Shown: positions 17,912 to 26,555, counted from the stretch's first letter. The stretch: 64,000 bases of DNA from Aquimarina sp. BL5 (GCF_003443675.1 NZ_CP031963.1:2937501-3001500), one strand, 5' to 3'. Notes: generated by a model not told the origin, from the sequence alone. Program-made: numbers and translations.

Positions 17912-18694
17912 ATGGCTACTGCAACCGATACAAGTAAAGCCCCTGTAGAGACAACTAAAACAATTTCCCCAAAACCCGAAATTGTTCCAGGAATTTCTAA
18001 AGAAATTATTGATGAGTTAAGCAATGAGATAAATAATATGCTTTCGTTTGCGATTTATAACGGTATCACTATTAATACAGAGGTAAATACTCTTATCCAA
18101 AACAGCTCGGTAGATGATTTGATAAATGCCCACAATTTATTGTGCAAAAATATTGCTCCTGCAACTCCTAAATCCATTGAATACACTAAAAAATTGTATC
18201 GACAAGGGAAAGAAAAAACATTATTCAGTACGCTTCCACTTGTAAGAAATCTAATATTTCTATCACTTTTTTTTCTTGCTGCATTCATTATTACTGGTCT
18301 TTCTCCTGATGTAAACAATGATTCTCTGGATAAAGGAATTATGGATAATCAAGGAATTCCTCTACTTCTAAACCTCGGGTTCTTAACAGCCATCTCTGGT
18401 TTAGGAGTTCTTTTCTACCTACTTAAAAGTGTAAGTGTAGCCGTAAAAAATGGCACTTTAGTACCAGAAGATACTATATACTATATAGCATTAATTGTAT
18501 TAGGTATTATTGCCGGTTTGATTTCTTCAGAGATTATCTCATTTTATCAAAAAGATGCTCAAGACATAAACCTATTTAATAAGGGGTTAATGGCTCTTAT
18601 TGGTGGATTTTCATCAGATGCTATTTTTAGCATTTTACAAGGTATTATCGATAGAATCAAAGCAATTTTCATCCCTTCAAGCTCAGCATCATGA
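17912..18694 (+). CDS. membrane protein paired with GH19 enzyme
   Basis: 260 residues. A soluble, Thr/Pro-rich start (ATATDTSKAPVETTKTISPKP) leads to a helical region and then at least three hydrophobic segments (about 108-130, 148-172, 186-208) and a fourth weaker one near the end. I do not recognise a family. Its stop overlaps the start of the GH19 gene by 4 bases (ATGA), so the two are translated together. A membrane protein before a muralytic enzyme resembles a holin/endolysin order, but its length and multiple domains are not those of a simple phage holin. Confidence 0.65.
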   Translation: MATATDTSKAPVETTKTISPKPEIVPGISKEIIDELSNEINNMLSFAIYNGITINTEVNTLIQNSSVDDLINAHNLLCKNIAPATPKSIEYTKKLYRQGKEKTLFSTLPLVRNLIFLSLFFLAAFIITGLSPDVNNDSLDKGIMDNQGIPLLLNLGFLTAISGLGVLFYLLKSVSVAVKNGTLVPEDTIYYIALIVLGIIAGLISSEIISFYQKDAQDINLFNKGLMALIGGFSSDAIFSILQGIIDRIKAIFIPSSSAS

Positions 18695-19308
18695 TCACAC
18701 AAGAAAATTTCAAGACTTTAATTCCAGATGTAAACTGGAAATACGCCAGTAAGTATGTGTCTTTATTTGATACAGTGTTACCAGAATACGATATTAATAC
18801 TCCACTAAGAAAAGCAAATTTTCTTGCTCAAGTAACTTATGAAAGTGGAGGTTTTAAATTCGTTTCAGAAAACTTAAACTACTCCGCAAAGGCATTATAT
18901 GGAGTTTTTAGAAAATACTTCGCCACTCTAGAAGCTGCAAATATTTATGCGCGACAGCCAGAAAAAATTGCTAATAAAGTATACGCCAACAGAATGGGAA
19001 ATGGAACGGAATCCAGTGGTGATGGATGGAAATATAGAGGAAGAGGTTTGATACAATTAACAGGAAAATCAAACTACCAAGCGCTTTCTAACACTACCAA
19101 ACAGGATTTCATATCAAATCCTGATCAAGTTTCTAATCCAGAGTGGGCATTGACTTCTGCCTGCTGGTATTGGCAGAAAAGAAAGATCAACAAATATGCT
19201 GATGCTGATGATATCCATATGGTCACTAAACTAATTAATGGCGGATATAATGGATTACAAAGCCGACAACATTTCTTAGAAGAGTTTAAAAAACTATATA
19301 CGTTATAA
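18691..19308 (+). CDS. GH19 chitinase-like / lysozyme-type hydrolase
   Basis: 205 residues with the glycoside hydrolase family 19 layout: RKANFLAQVTYESGGFKFVSENLNY contains the catalytic Glu in the first helix, YANRMGNG and KYRGRGLIQLTGKSNYQ form the substrate cleft, and the C-terminal TKLINGGYNGLQSR is conserved. There is no signal peptide, so export would need help, consistent with the preceding membrane protein. Bacterial GH19 members cut chitin or, more often in phage-like forms, peptidoglycan; the second seems more likely here. Starts 4 bases inside the previous gene. Confidence 0.85.
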   Translation: MITQENFKTLIPDVNWKYASKYVSLFDTVLPEYDINTPLRKANFLAQVTYESGGFKFVSENLNYSAKALYGVFRKYFATLEAANIYARQPEKIANKVYANRMGNGTESSGDGWKYRGRGLIQLTGKSNYQALSNTTKQDFISNPDQVSNPEWALTSACWYWQKRKINKYADADDIHMVTKLINGGYNGLQSRQHFLEEFKKLYTL

Positions 19309-19372
19309 TTGTACTTTCATTAAAAACATTTCATCTTTTATTGGTTATTTTTGAAATACCAATAAGTGAATC

Positions 19373-20314
19373 ATGAGAATACTCCACATAGATGCCAATC
19401 ATCCATTACTAATTCAGCAACTAAATAATGTAGGTTTTAAAAACGAAGAAGATTATACTTCTACCAAATCAGAAATTGAATCAAAAATTAAAGAGTATGA
19501 TGGTATTATCATTAGAAGTCGTTTTAAAATTGATAAAGCTTTTTTAGATCAGGCAACAAACCTTAAGTTTATTGGCCGTGTAGGTGCGGGATTAGAGAGT
19601 ATCGACACTGAATATGCAGAAAAAAAAGGAGTTAAACTTTTTTCTGCACCTGAAGGAAATCGTAATGCTGTTGGAGAACACGCGCTAGGAATGATCCTAT
19701 CATTATTCAATAAATTAAACACCGCGGATCATCAGGTAAAAAATGGACAATGGAATCGCGAAGAAAATCGAGGCATAGAACTAGACCTAAAAACAGTTGG
19801 GATTATTGGCTATGGTAATATGGGTAGATCTTTTGCACGTAAACTAAGAGGTTTTGATGTAGAAATTATCTGTTATGACATCAAGTCAGCTATAGAAAAT
19901 AGTGACGCTACTCAAGTAACTTTAGAGGAGCTTTTCGAAAAAACAGATGTACTGAGCTTGCATACACCCTGGACGCCATTAACCGACAAAATGGTTACTA
20001 CAGAGTTTATTAATAAGTTCAAAAAACCTTTCTGGCTTATCAATACCGCAAGAGGAAATAGCGTGGTCACAAAAGATTTGGTAGAAGCGCTAAAATCCGG
20101 AAAAATCTTAGGTGCTGGATTAGACGTCTTAGAATACGAAAAATCTTCTTTTGAGCAACTATTTTCTTCAGAAGTGGAAATGCCAGAGCCTTTAAAAAAA
20201 TTAATAAAAATGGATAATGTTATTCTTAGCCCTCATATCGCTGGTTGGACTATAGAGTCAAAAGAAAAACTTGCCCAAACCATTGTGGATAAAATCAAAG
20301 CCGAATTTTGCTAA
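19373..20314 (+). CDS. 2-hydroxyacid dehydrogenase, phosphoglycerate dehydrogenase-like
   Basis: 313 residues, D-isomer-specific 2-hydroxyacid dehydrogenase fold without the C-terminal ACT domain. The NAD motif is GIIGYGNMGRSFARKL. Catalytic residues appear as Arg in NTARGNSVV, Glu in LDVLEYE and His in SPHIAGWT. It could be SerA (3-phosphoglycerate to 3-phosphohydroxypyruvate) but short SerA-like proteins include glyoxylate reductases, so the substrate is uncertain. Its stop overlaps the next gene start by 7 bases. Confidence 0.85.
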   Translation: MRILHIDANHPLLIQQLNNVGFKNEEDYTSTKSEIESKIKEYDGIIIRSRFKIDKAFLDQATNLKFIGRVGAGLESIDTEYAEKKGVKLFSAPEGNRNAVGEHALGMILSLFNKLNTADHQVKNGQWNREENRGIELDLKTVGIIGYGNMGRSFARKLRGFDVEIICYDIKSAIENSDATQVTLEELFEKTDVLSLHTPWTPLTDKMVTTEFINKFKKPFWLINTARGNSVVTKDLVEALKSGKILGAGLDVLEYEKSSFEQLFSSEVEMPEPLKKLIKMDNVILSPHIAGWTIESKEKLAQTIVDKIKAEFC

Positions 20315-20928
20315 AAGAAGTTTTTATATCGCTCGTCTCTAAATATTCAGTGGATAAAGAATATACCGATTCTTTATGGGATGAAATCGCTAGAAATCAT
20401 AGTAAGAAAAGTAGATATTATCACAACCTTTCGCATTTGGAAAACTTATATCAGAACTTACTTTTGATAAAAGAAGAAATTTTGGATTGGGATATTATTT
20501 TATTTGCAATATTCTATCATGATTTTGTGTACAATGTTTTAAAACAAGATAATGAAGAGAAAAGCGCACAAAAAGCTATAGATATACTTGGTTCATTATC
20601 CATAGATCCTGAAAGAATACAACTTTGTAAGGAGATTATTCTAGCAACAAAAGGACATCAAATTTCGAAGGATAAGGACGTCAATCATTTCACCGATGCC
20701 GACCTTTCTATTTTAGGAAGTTCTTGGGAAGATTATAGAACATATTATACGGACGTGAGGAGAGAATACAAATACTATCCTGATTTTATGTATAACAAAG
20801 GTCGAATTAAAGTGCTTAAAAACTTTCTAGATATGTCCAGAATTTTTAAAACTGACTATTTCTACCATAGGTTAGAAAATCAGGCTAAAAATAATATAAG
20901 GCAAGAAATCCATTTACTCTCTAAATAA
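20308..20928 (+). CDS. HD-domain phosphohydrolase-like protein
   Basis: 206 residues, TTG start overlapping the upstream stop by 7 bases. Metal-binding HD features are visible: [13 protein letters not shown] (His ligand), [11 protein letters not shown] (HD pair) and a later [11 protein letters not shown] (Asp ligand). This matches the 'predicted metal-dependent HD superfamily phosphohydrolase' group (COG4339), whose substrate is not established. Cytoplasmic; translationally linked to the dehydrogenase. Confidence 0.8.
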   Translation: MLKEVFISLVSKYSVDKEYTDSLWDEIARNHSKKSRYYHNLSHLENLYQNLLLIKEEILDWDIILFAIFYHDFVYNVLKQDNEEKSAQKAIDILGSLSIDPERIQLCKEIILATKGHQISKDKDVNHFTDADLSILGSSWEDYRTYYTDVRREYKYYPDFMYNKGRIKVLKNFLDMSRIFKTDYFYHRLENQAKNNIRQEIHLLSK

Positions 20929-20953
20929 ACTTCAGTTTTATTACATTTATATC

Positions 20954-21370
20954 GTGAGGAAAACCATATTCATCTTCGGGGCATTAGTCTTAGCATTATT
21001 GATACTTTTTCAGTTAAGTACATATAGTCTTGTTTCTGGTAATACTTCCATAGAATTTATTATCGCAGGAATCGCCATTGTCTTTTTTATTATTGGAGTT
21101 ATTATTAATAAAAAAGTATTACATAAACATAAAACTATCACTAAAGAGATCGATCACAAAAAAATAGAAACTTTAGGATTAAGCAAACGTGAATATGAAG
21201 TGTTGTGCGAAATAGCTTTAGGATTATCAAATAAAGAGATTGCAGAAAAGCTTTTTGTTTCAGAAAGCACCATAAAAACTCATGTATCAAACCTATTGGT
21301 GAAACTAGATGCGAAACGCAGAACTCAAGCTATACAAATTGCTAAAGAGTTTCAGATTATCCCTTTGTAA
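20954..21370 (+). CDS. membrane-anchored LuxR-type HTH protein
   Basis: 138 residues, GTG start. Two hydrophobic helices (about 4-25 and 33-51) with a short loop, then a LuxR HTH domain (about 75-135): [46 protein letters not shown]. There is no receiver domain, so it is not a normal response regulator. It resembles a membrane-tethered transcription factor. The next genes (DUF4199, DUF1801, VOC) follow on the same strand and may be its targets; the same order is common in flavobacteria as I recall it. Confidence 0.85.
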   Translation: MRKTIFIFGALVLALLILFQLSTYSLVSGNTSIEFIIAGIAIVFFIIGVIINKKVLHKHKTITKEIDHKKIETLGLSKREYEVLCEIALGLSNKEIAEKLFVSESTIKTHVSNLLVKLDAKRRTQAIQIAKEFQIIPL

Positions 21371-21484
21371 AAGGTTTTTATAGAGGAGTCCTATACAATT
21401 CGTTTACTTTATACAGATGTGTGAATTTTTTGAAAATATGATAATTTCATACTTTAGTATGAGTGAATTTTTGATTTCAAAAGA

Positions 21485-21492
21485 TACTTTTG
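21485..21492 (+). promoter_or_regulatory. predicted -7 box for the DUF4199 gene
   Basis: TACTTTTG matches TAnnTTTG, 27 bases before the ATG at 21519. No clear -33 element upstream; a small inverted repeat ATAC-TTTA-GTAT lies at about 21450-21460. Confidence 0.4.
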
Positions 21493-21518
21493 ACTTAAAC
21501 TTTTAAATAAACATACAA

Positions 21519-22040
21519 ATGAAAAATACTGTTTTACGTTATGGGATATATGGAGCAATAACCATATCTGTACTATTCCTATTAGCATTGTTTTTAGGTA
21601 AGAATCTATCATACGGCTTGCAAGAGGTTATAGGTTACACCACCATGGTAGTGTCTTTACTTTTTGTCTTCTTTGGAATAAAACACTATCGCGATAAAGA
21701 AAATAACGGAGTCGTATCTTTTGGAAAAGCATTAGCTATAGGCGTGCTCATTTCTCTGTTTGCAGCAATCGCATTCGGGCTTCTGGATGTGATTTATATA
21801 AAATACATAAATCCCGATTTTACTACAGAATACTATGGTCGCATGGTCGAAGAAATATCCAATTCACTTCCTGAAGCAGAATCTAAAATAAAACTAGCCG
21901 AATTAGAAGCTCAGAAAGAAATGTTCTCCAGTCCACTGATGAATTTTTTATTAATGTCGGCTACTGTGCTTATCATAGGATTTATAATTTCACTAATTTC
22001 AGGGCTCATTCTACAACGAAAACCTTCAACTAATAATTAA
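21519..22040 (+). CDS. DUF4199 membrane protein
   Basis: 173 residues with three to four hydrophobic segments (about 8-27, 37-54, 66-90 and 141-164) and a soluble loop between the third and fourth. The GKALAIGVLISLFAAIAFGLLDVIYIKYINPDF pattern is typical of DUF4199, a Bacteroidota membrane family of unknown role. Followed after 11 bases by a DUF1801 gene. Confidence 0.8.
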   Translation: MKNTVLRYGIYGAITISVLFLLALFLGKNLSYGLQEVIGYTTMVVSLLFVFFGIKHYRDKENNGVVSFGKALAIGVLISLFAAIAFGLLDVIYIKYINPDFTTEYYGRMVEEISNSLPEAESKIKLAELEAQKEMFSSPLMNFLLMSATVLIIGFIISLISGLILQRKPSTNN

Positions 22041-22051
22041 AAGCCAACACT

Positions 22052-22510
22052 ATGCAATACAAAGCCAATACACCGGATGAATATATTGAAGTAATTCCTG
22101 AAGAACGCAAAAAGACAATGCAAAACCTGAGACAGGTTATTTTGGACAACTTACCAAAAGGATTTTCTGAAGTAATTAGTTACGGAATGATCGGTTACGT
22201 AGTTCCGCACGAACTATATCCTGATGGATATCATTGCGATCCTAAATTACCTTTACCCTTTATGAATATTGCTTCTCAGAAGAATTTTATTGCCGTGTAT
22301 CACTCTGGGATTTATGCTGATAAAAATTTAATGGATTGGTTTGTAGGAGAATATCCAAAATATGTAAAAACAAAATTAGACATGGGAAAAAGCTGTATTC
22401 GATTTAAAAAAATTGATCAAATACCACTGCAGCTTATTGGAGAATTAGCAACAAAAATGACTCCAAAAAAGTGGATTGAGACTTATGAAGCTAATGTAAA
22501 AAACAAATAA
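22052..22510 (+). CDS. DUF1801 (YdhG/YjbR-like) protein
   Basis: 152 residues; KANTPDEYIEVIPEERKKTMQNLRQVILDNLPKGFSEVISYGMIGYVVPHE is the DUF1801 core (a small alpha/beta fold, iron-chaperone-like in some relatives). The C-terminal CIRFKKIDQIPLQLIGELA is also typical. Cytoplasmic, function unknown. In the DUF4199-DUF1801-VOC cluster. Confidence 0.85.
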   Translation: MQYKANTPDEYIEVIPEERKKTMQNLRQVILDNLPKGFSEVISYGMIGYVVPHELYPDGYHCDPKLPLPFMNIASQKNFIAVYHSGIYADKNLMDWFVGEYPKYVKTKLDMGKSCIRFKKIDQIPLQLIGELATKMTPKKWIETYEANVKNK

Positions 22511-22558
22511 AAACAGTAATATTATTCTTTCTATAAAAAATAACAAACAAAAAAACAG

Positions 22559-22942
22559 ATGAAAAGAGTAACAGGATTAGGTGGTTTTTTTTTCAAAACA
22601 AAAGACCCAAAAACAACAAAAGAATGGTATGGTAAGCATTTAGGATTACCTGTAGATGATTATGGATGTACTTTCTGGTGGAAAGATAAAGATGGAAACG
22701 ATTGTTCTACACAATGGAGCCCGTTTAAAGAAGACACCAACTATTTTTCTCCTAGCAAAAAGGAATTCATGATGAATTTTAGAGTCGAAAATCTAGTAGA
22801 ACTTTTAAAAGTACTAAAAGAAGAAGGAGTAAAAGTAGTTGGCGAAATCGAAGAATACGAATATGGAAAATTCGGATGGATCGTGGATCCCGAAGGCAAC
22901 AAAATCGAACTGTGGGAGCCTATAGACAAGGCATTTTTATAA
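22559..22942 (+). CDS. VOC family (glyoxalase-like) protein
   Basis: 127 residues. Paired beta-alpha-beta modules of the vicinal oxygen chelate fold: GLGGFFFKTKDPKTTKEWYGKHLGLP at the start and KFGWIVDPEGNKIELWEP at the end, with the Glu ligand in IELWEP. Metal-dependent dioxygenase, glyoxalase or resistance roles are all possible. Its 3' end overlaps the convergent hydrolase gene by 6 bases. Confidence 0.85.
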   Translation: MKRVTGLGGFFFKTKDPKTTKEWYGKHLGLPVDDYGCTFWWKDKDGNDCSTQWSPFKEDTNYFSPSKKEFMMNFRVENLVELLKVLKEEGVKVVGEIEEYEYGKFGWIVDPEGNKIELWEPIDKAFL

Positions 22943-23881
22943 GCTTACATCTCCAGACTCTATCTTATCGATCATTGTTTTCCAGATATTATAGTGATCA
23001 CTATCTGCTTCGATAACTTGAACATTTTTTGACCGAAGAAAGTCCAATTCGTAAGCAGTTGGTACACCTACATTTCTATCCTTAGTTCCATAGAAAAAAG
23101 TAATATTAGACAAATTCTTACCTTTCAATAATTGGGTATAGTCGTGTTTCCCAATTGCGGCTTTCAAAAGGTTTTTTGCAGTTCTTATCTGAAAGTATTT
23201 CTTAGGACGATTAGGATTAGGTGGTCGATTCTCATCTGGTATTCTTATTGACTTACCACTTTCTTCAAAAATTGTGTTTACATCTTTGAGCTGATAGACC
23301 GTTTGTAGAGAATCTGCCTTAAACCTGCCTCCAGTAATAATATATTTATCGGCCAAAGATGGATAATTAGCAAGATAATGTGGAATTACAAATGCACTGT
23401 ACGAGTGACCTGCAACTACAACATATTTACCACGATCCTTAAAATATTTGATCGCACGATACATAATTTCTGAAGTATTCGTGGTTTCTTTTTCAGCCAT
23501 ATCCAAAGTAAATTCATGTTTCCAGTTAAAAATCTCTTCATTATAGGTAGTAGCTTGATGAAGATTTACATTGTAATAGTTTTTAAAATTAGGCAAATAT
23601 GCCATAGCAATCTTTCCATTAAACTCATAATCTAATTGATTTTTAGGTCCTCCGTCTCCAAGAATAAGAACCGTATCTTTTTCTATGGAGCCCTCTGCTA
23701 ACCACAACTGAGTAGTGTCTTTAGATAATACTGTTGGAGCATAATTATGTTTTATAGGTTCCTTATACACAGCAACGGTATTTTCCGCAATAGTATTTTT
23801 AGTACTCGTCTTAGAAAATTCGCATCCCAAAACTAAAAAAGTACAAGCCAATCCAAATAAATAAAAAGTGATATGTTTCAT
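22937..23881 (-). CDS. lipoprotein alpha/beta-hydrolase-like
   Basis: 314 residues from the second ATG (MKHITFYLFG); a start 9 bases earlier is also possible. Lipoprotein signal FLVLGCEFS gives a lipid-anchored Cys. The serine nucleophile elbow is seen in VVAGHSYSAFVIPHYLA, and a candidate catalytic His in ADSDHYNIW near the end; LILGDGGPK may be the oxyanion loop. No exact family recognised. It is divergent from a marR gene across two palindromic operator-like sites, so it is a probable MarR target. Confidence 0.7.
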   Translation of the reverse strand: MKHITFYLFGLACTFLVLGCEFSKTSTKNTIAENTVAVYKEPIKHNYAPTVLSKDTTQLWLAEGSIEKDTVLILGDGGPKNQLDYEFNGKIAMAYLPNFKNYYNVNLHQATTYNEEIFNWKHEFTLDMAEKETTNTSEIMYRAIKYFKDRGKYVVVAGHSYSAFVIPHYLANYPSLADKYIITGGRFKADSLQTVYQLKDVNTIFEESGKSIRIPDENRPPNPNRPKKYFQIRTAKNLLKAAIGKHDYTQLLKGKNLSNITFFYGTKDRNVGVPTAYELDFLRSKNVQVIEADSDHYNIWKTMIDKIESGDVSL

Positions 23882-23903
23882 TTTTTTCATTTTTAAGGGT
23901 TAA

Positions 23904-23929
23904 AAAGTATCTTAATATTAAGATACTTT
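23904..23929. promoter_or_regulatory. 26-bp perfect palindrome, candidate MarR operator 1
   Basis: The centre is GTATCTTAATATTAAGATAC (23907-23926), extended on each side by AAA/TTT to 26 bases of perfect symmetry. It lies between the hydrolase gene and marR, close to the hydrolase start, so would control that side. Confidence 0.75.
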
Positions 23930-23944
23930 ACAAATCTATGTAAA

Positions 23945-23964
23945 ATATCTTAATATTGAGATAT
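23945..23964. promoter_or_regulatory. near-palindrome, candidate MarR operator 2
   Basis: ATATCTTAATATTGAGATAT repeats the core of the perfect palindrome with one mismatch. It is 18 bases from the first and 44 bases before the marR ATG at 24009, next to a T-rich -7-like stretch (TATATTTTG), as expected for autoregulation. Confidence 0.7.
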
Positions 23965-24008
23965 ATTTTGTAATTTTATTTCTGAAAAACAAATACTTAC
24001 AATTATAC

Positions 24009-24509
24009 ATGATAGAAAAAGACATCATTGATCATTTAATTTCCGACTGGAACAATCAGCGTCCTGAGCTAGATCCATCTGCAATGGAAATAGTAGGAAG
24101 AGTTATGCAACTTGGCAAAAAGCTAGAAAAAAGTGCCGGTCTAGCTTTGAAAGATAGTGGCATTTATTATACAGATCTTGATGTACTTGCTACATTAAGA
24201 AGATCAGGAAAACCTTATCTATTAACACCCAAACAATTACGAGAATCAGTATTGGTAACATCTGGCGCTATGACAGCTCTATTAGGCAGACTAGAAAAAA
24301 TGGAACTGGTTTATCGTTCTCCGGATCCAAAAGATGGCCGTATTAAGGCCGCCGCTCTAACAAAAAAAGGAGTTGCAATAATTGATAAAGCTATCGAAGT
24401 TCGTTTTGCTGAAGCACGTAAAGCTGTTAGTGGTCTTTCCGAAAAAGAGCAAAAAAAACTGGTACCATTGCTTAAAAAACTATTGTTTTCAGCAACCAGA
24501 GATACCTAA
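24009..24509 (+). CDS. MarR family transcriptional regulator
   Basis: 166 residues. Winged-helix core (about 55-130): LTPKQLRESVLVTSGAMTALLGRLEKMELVYRSPDPKDGRIKAAALTKKG, in which DPKDGR is the MarR wing. The flanking helices form the dimer interface. It is divergent from the alpha/beta-hydrolase lipoprotein gene with two palindromic sites between, so it most likely represses both. The ligand is not known; phenolic or lipophilic compounds are common for the family. Confidence 0.92.
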   Translation: MIEKDIIDHLISDWNNQRPELDPSAMEIVGRVMQLGKKLEKSAGLALKDSGIYYTDLDVLATLRRSGKPYLLTPKQLRESVLVTSGAMTALLGRLEKMELVYRSPDPKDGRIKAAALTKKGVAIIDKAIEVRFAEARKAVSGLSEKEQKKLVPLLKKLLFSATRDT

Positions 24510-24661
24510 TTTTCATTTTTAGGGAGCTTTTGAAAACGTACAAATCATCAAATTAACAAAAGCATATCATTTCTATAGTGTTACATTTTCGGGATCATCC
24601 TGTACAATCATTTTTTTTTGTAACTTTCTACGCATTAATCAATTATATATAAAATATATTT

Positions 24662-25108
24662 ATGAGTGAAGAAAACAACAATTTGGGTGACGATTTAAAA
24701 AAAGGAGCGGAAGATGCCTTAGACGGTGCTAAAGATGCTGCAAAAAAAGCAACAGAAAAAGCAGGTGATTTTGCCGAAGAAGCAAAAGAAACCGCAGAAG
24801 AATTTGTTGAAGAAGTAAAAGAAACATTTGGCAGTGACAATGGCGAAAACAAAAAAGTTCTTGCCGGAATTTTGGGGATTGTATTGGGAGCTTTTGGTGT
24901 TCATAAATTCATTCTAGGTTATAACAAAGAAGGATTTATTTTATTAGGAATTTTTATAGCAGGTTTTATTCTTTCCTGTTTCCTTATCGGATATCTTTTT
25001 GTATGGGTTCCTGGAGTAATTGGATTAATAGAAGGAATTATCTACCTAACCAAATCGGACGATGAATTTTATCAAACCTACCAGGTAGGAAAAAAACCTT
25101 GGTTCTAG
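24662..25108 (+). CDS. TM2 domain protein with charged helical N-terminus
   Basis: 148 residues. The first 60 are an Ala/Lys/Glu-rich helix (KKGAEDALDGAKDAAKKATEKAGDFAEE) resembling late-embryogenesis or apolipoprotein-type amphipathic repeats. A TM2 domain follows (about 65-145): LAGILGIVLGAFGVHKFILGY and the second helix FILSCFLIGYLFVWVPGVIGLIEGIIYL, with the DEF motif. Likely inner membrane. Role unknown. Followed by a strong terminator. Confidence 0.85.
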   Translation: MSEENNNLGDDLKKGAEDALDGAKDAAKKATEKAGDFAEEAKETAEEFVEEVKETFGSDNGENKKVLAGILGIVLGAFGVHKFILGYNKEGFILLGIFIAGFILSCFLIGYLFVWVPGVIGLIEGIIYLTKSDDEFYQTYQVGKKPWF

Positions 25109-25120
25109 AAAATAAATATA

Positions 25121-25151
25121 AAAAAGCTAGAAAGTAACAATCTAGCTTTTT
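25121..25151 (+). terminator. terminator after TM2 gene
   Basis: AAAAAGCTAGA (25121-25131) pairs perfectly with TCTAGCTTTTT (25141-25151) around AAGTAACAA, followed by more T. Confidence 0.85.
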
Positions 25152-25156
25152 TATTT

Positions 25157-25190
25157 TATTTTAATATCGTAATATTGCGATATTAAAATA
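25157..25190. promoter_or_regulatory. ArsR operator, inverted repeat with 13-bp arms
   Basis: TATTTTAATATCG (25157-25169) and CGATATTAAAATA (25178-25190) are perfect inverted arms around an 8-base centre. The site ends 6 bases before the arsR ATG at 25197, so ArsR binding would block the promoter and ribosome-binding region: classic autorepression relieved by metal(loid). Confidence 0.8.
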
Positions 25191-25196
25191 TTAACT

Positions 25197-25520
25197 ATGG
25201 GTATTACCAAAACTCAAATTTTTGATCAAAGACAAAATGAGCTAGCTCAGCTCTTTAAAATACTAGGTCATCCTGCTCGCATTGCCATACTGCAATATAT
25301 AAGTAAACAGGATGCCTGTATCTGCAATGATCTGGTAGAAGAAATTGGGTTAGCACAAGCTACTATATCACAGCACCTTAAAGAATTAAAAAGTATTGGA
25401 TTACTAAAAGGAGAGGTCGAAGGGAAAAGCATGTGCTATTGTATCAATATTGATAAATGGAATAAATTACAGCAAAACTTAAACTCATTTTTTAACACTA
25501 CAAAACAAAATTGTTGTTAG
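25197..25520 (+). CDS. arsR: ArsR family metal(loid)-responsive repressor
   Basis: 107 residues with a winged-helix ArsR/SmtB core: LAQLFKILGHPARIAILQYI, DACICNDLVEEIGLAQATISQHLKELKSIGLL. The CxC pair in CIC lies just before the recognition helix region, and a CC pair ends the protein; these could be an arsenite site like that of other ArsR groups. It heads a four-gene operon with an inverted repeat at its promoter. De-repression by arsenite or a related compound is expected; not tested here. Confidence 0.9.
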   Translation: MGITKTQIFDQRQNELAQLFKILGHPARIAILQYISKQDACICNDLVEEIGLAQATISQHLKELKSIGLLKGEVEGKSMCYCINIDKWNKLQQNLNSFFNTTKQNCC

Positions 25521-25553
25521 AACCAACAAGAAATTAATTATAAAACGAATCTT

Positions 25554-26039
25554 ATGAATACATCAGAATTTATCTCGCTATTGGGAGAACATCAAGATAA
25601 ACCCCTACTCTTTGAATATGCTCCGGGAATGTTAGTAGGTGCTAATTATCATATCACAGAAGTTAAACACGTTTCTATTGACTCTGTAGATTGCGGAGCT
25701 GGAACAGATTCCTGGAAAGAAACGATTATTCAGTTATGGGAAAGTCCAAGTGAACTAGGAAAACGTGACTACTTAAGTGCATACAAAGCGTTGGGTATTC
25801 TTCGTAAAGTTGGAAAAATGACAGCATATAATATGGATGCACCAGTAAAAATTGAATATGGAAATACCATGTTTCACACTGCACATTTACACGTTACAGG
25901 ATTTAATGTAAATGATGGACAATTAATCGTAAAGCTTGCGGTAAACCCTACCGATTGTAAAGCAAAAGAACTTTGCGGTATTCCAGAAACCACTTCTGCT
26001 GAAGCTACTTCTTGTGCACCAGGAAGCGGATGTTGCTAG
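25554..26039 (+). CDS. DUF6428 protein of the ars operon
   Basis: 161 residues. Matches the DUF6428 pattern: PLLFEYAPGMLVGANYHITEVKHV, DCGAGTDSWKETIIQLWES, and a Cys-rich tail (DCKAKELCGIP ... CAPGSGCC). It is usually found next to arsR in Bacteroidota. The tail cysteines suggest thiol-metal(loid) binding, a plausible arsenite buffer (inference). Its stop is one base before the arsN-like start. Confidence 0.75.
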   Translation: MNTSEFISLLGEHQDKPLLFEYAPGMLVGANYHITEVKHVSIDSVDCGAGTDSWKETIIQLWESPSELGKRDYLSAYKALGILRKVGKMTAYNMDAPVKIEYGNTMFHTAHLHVTGFNVNDGQLIVKLAVNPTDCKAKELCGIPETTSAEATSCAPGSGCC

Positions 26040-26537
26040 ATGAATCCCGAAATTGTAATACAGCCTTTTAATCAATCGGATTGGTCACATATTTCTCGAA
26101 TTTATAAGGAAGGAATTGCGACGGGTATGGCTACTTTTGAAACACAAGTACCTGATTGGGATCAATGGGATCAAACTCATACTAGATCTTGCAGATTAAA
26201 AGCAGTTATAAACAACGAAATTGTAGGTTGGGTAGCTTTAGCACCTGCTTCGAAGAGAGATATATATAAAGGTGTTGCAGAAGTTAGCATTTACATAACA
26301 TCAAAATATCACAATTTAGGTATAGGAAAGCTACTTTTGACAAAACTTATTGAGGAAAGCGAGCAAGAAGGATTCTGGACATTGCAGGCCGGAATTTTCA
26401 GTAATAATACGGCTAGCATTAAATTACATACCTCTTTGGGATTCAGGATTGTTGGATATCGGGAAAAGATAGGTAAACTACAAGGAACTTGGTATGACAA
26501 TACCATTCTAGAGCGAAGAAGTAAAAAAATAATATAA
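26040..26537 (+). CDS. arsN: GNAT acetyltransferase, ArsN-like
   Basis: 165 residues. GNAT fold of the phosphinothricin acetyltransferase/ArsN1 type: IYKEGIATGMATFETQVPDWDQWDQTH at the start, VSIYITSKYHNLGIGKLLLTKLIEE carrying the acetyl-CoA binding motif, and GFRIVGYREKIGKLQGTWYDNTILER at the end. ArsN1 enzymes acetylate arsinothricin, the arsenic analogue of phosphinothricin, and such genes sit in ars operons. The placement between DUF6428 and arsC supports the name; substrate not proven. Confidence 0.75.
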   Translation: MNPEIVIQPFNQSDWSHISRIYKEGIATGMATFETQVPDWDQWDQTHTRSCRLKAVINNEIVGWVALAPASKRDIYKGVAEVSIYITSKYHNLGIGKLLLTKLIEESEQEGFWTLQAGIFSNNTASIKLHTSLGFRIVGYREKIGKLQGTWYDNTILERRSKKII

Positions 26538-26555
26538 CCACAAAACATCACAATA

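Noticed and set aside
17912..19308. Prophage lysis module
   Set aside because: No capsid, tail, terminase or integrase genes on either side; kept only as a paired-gene observation.
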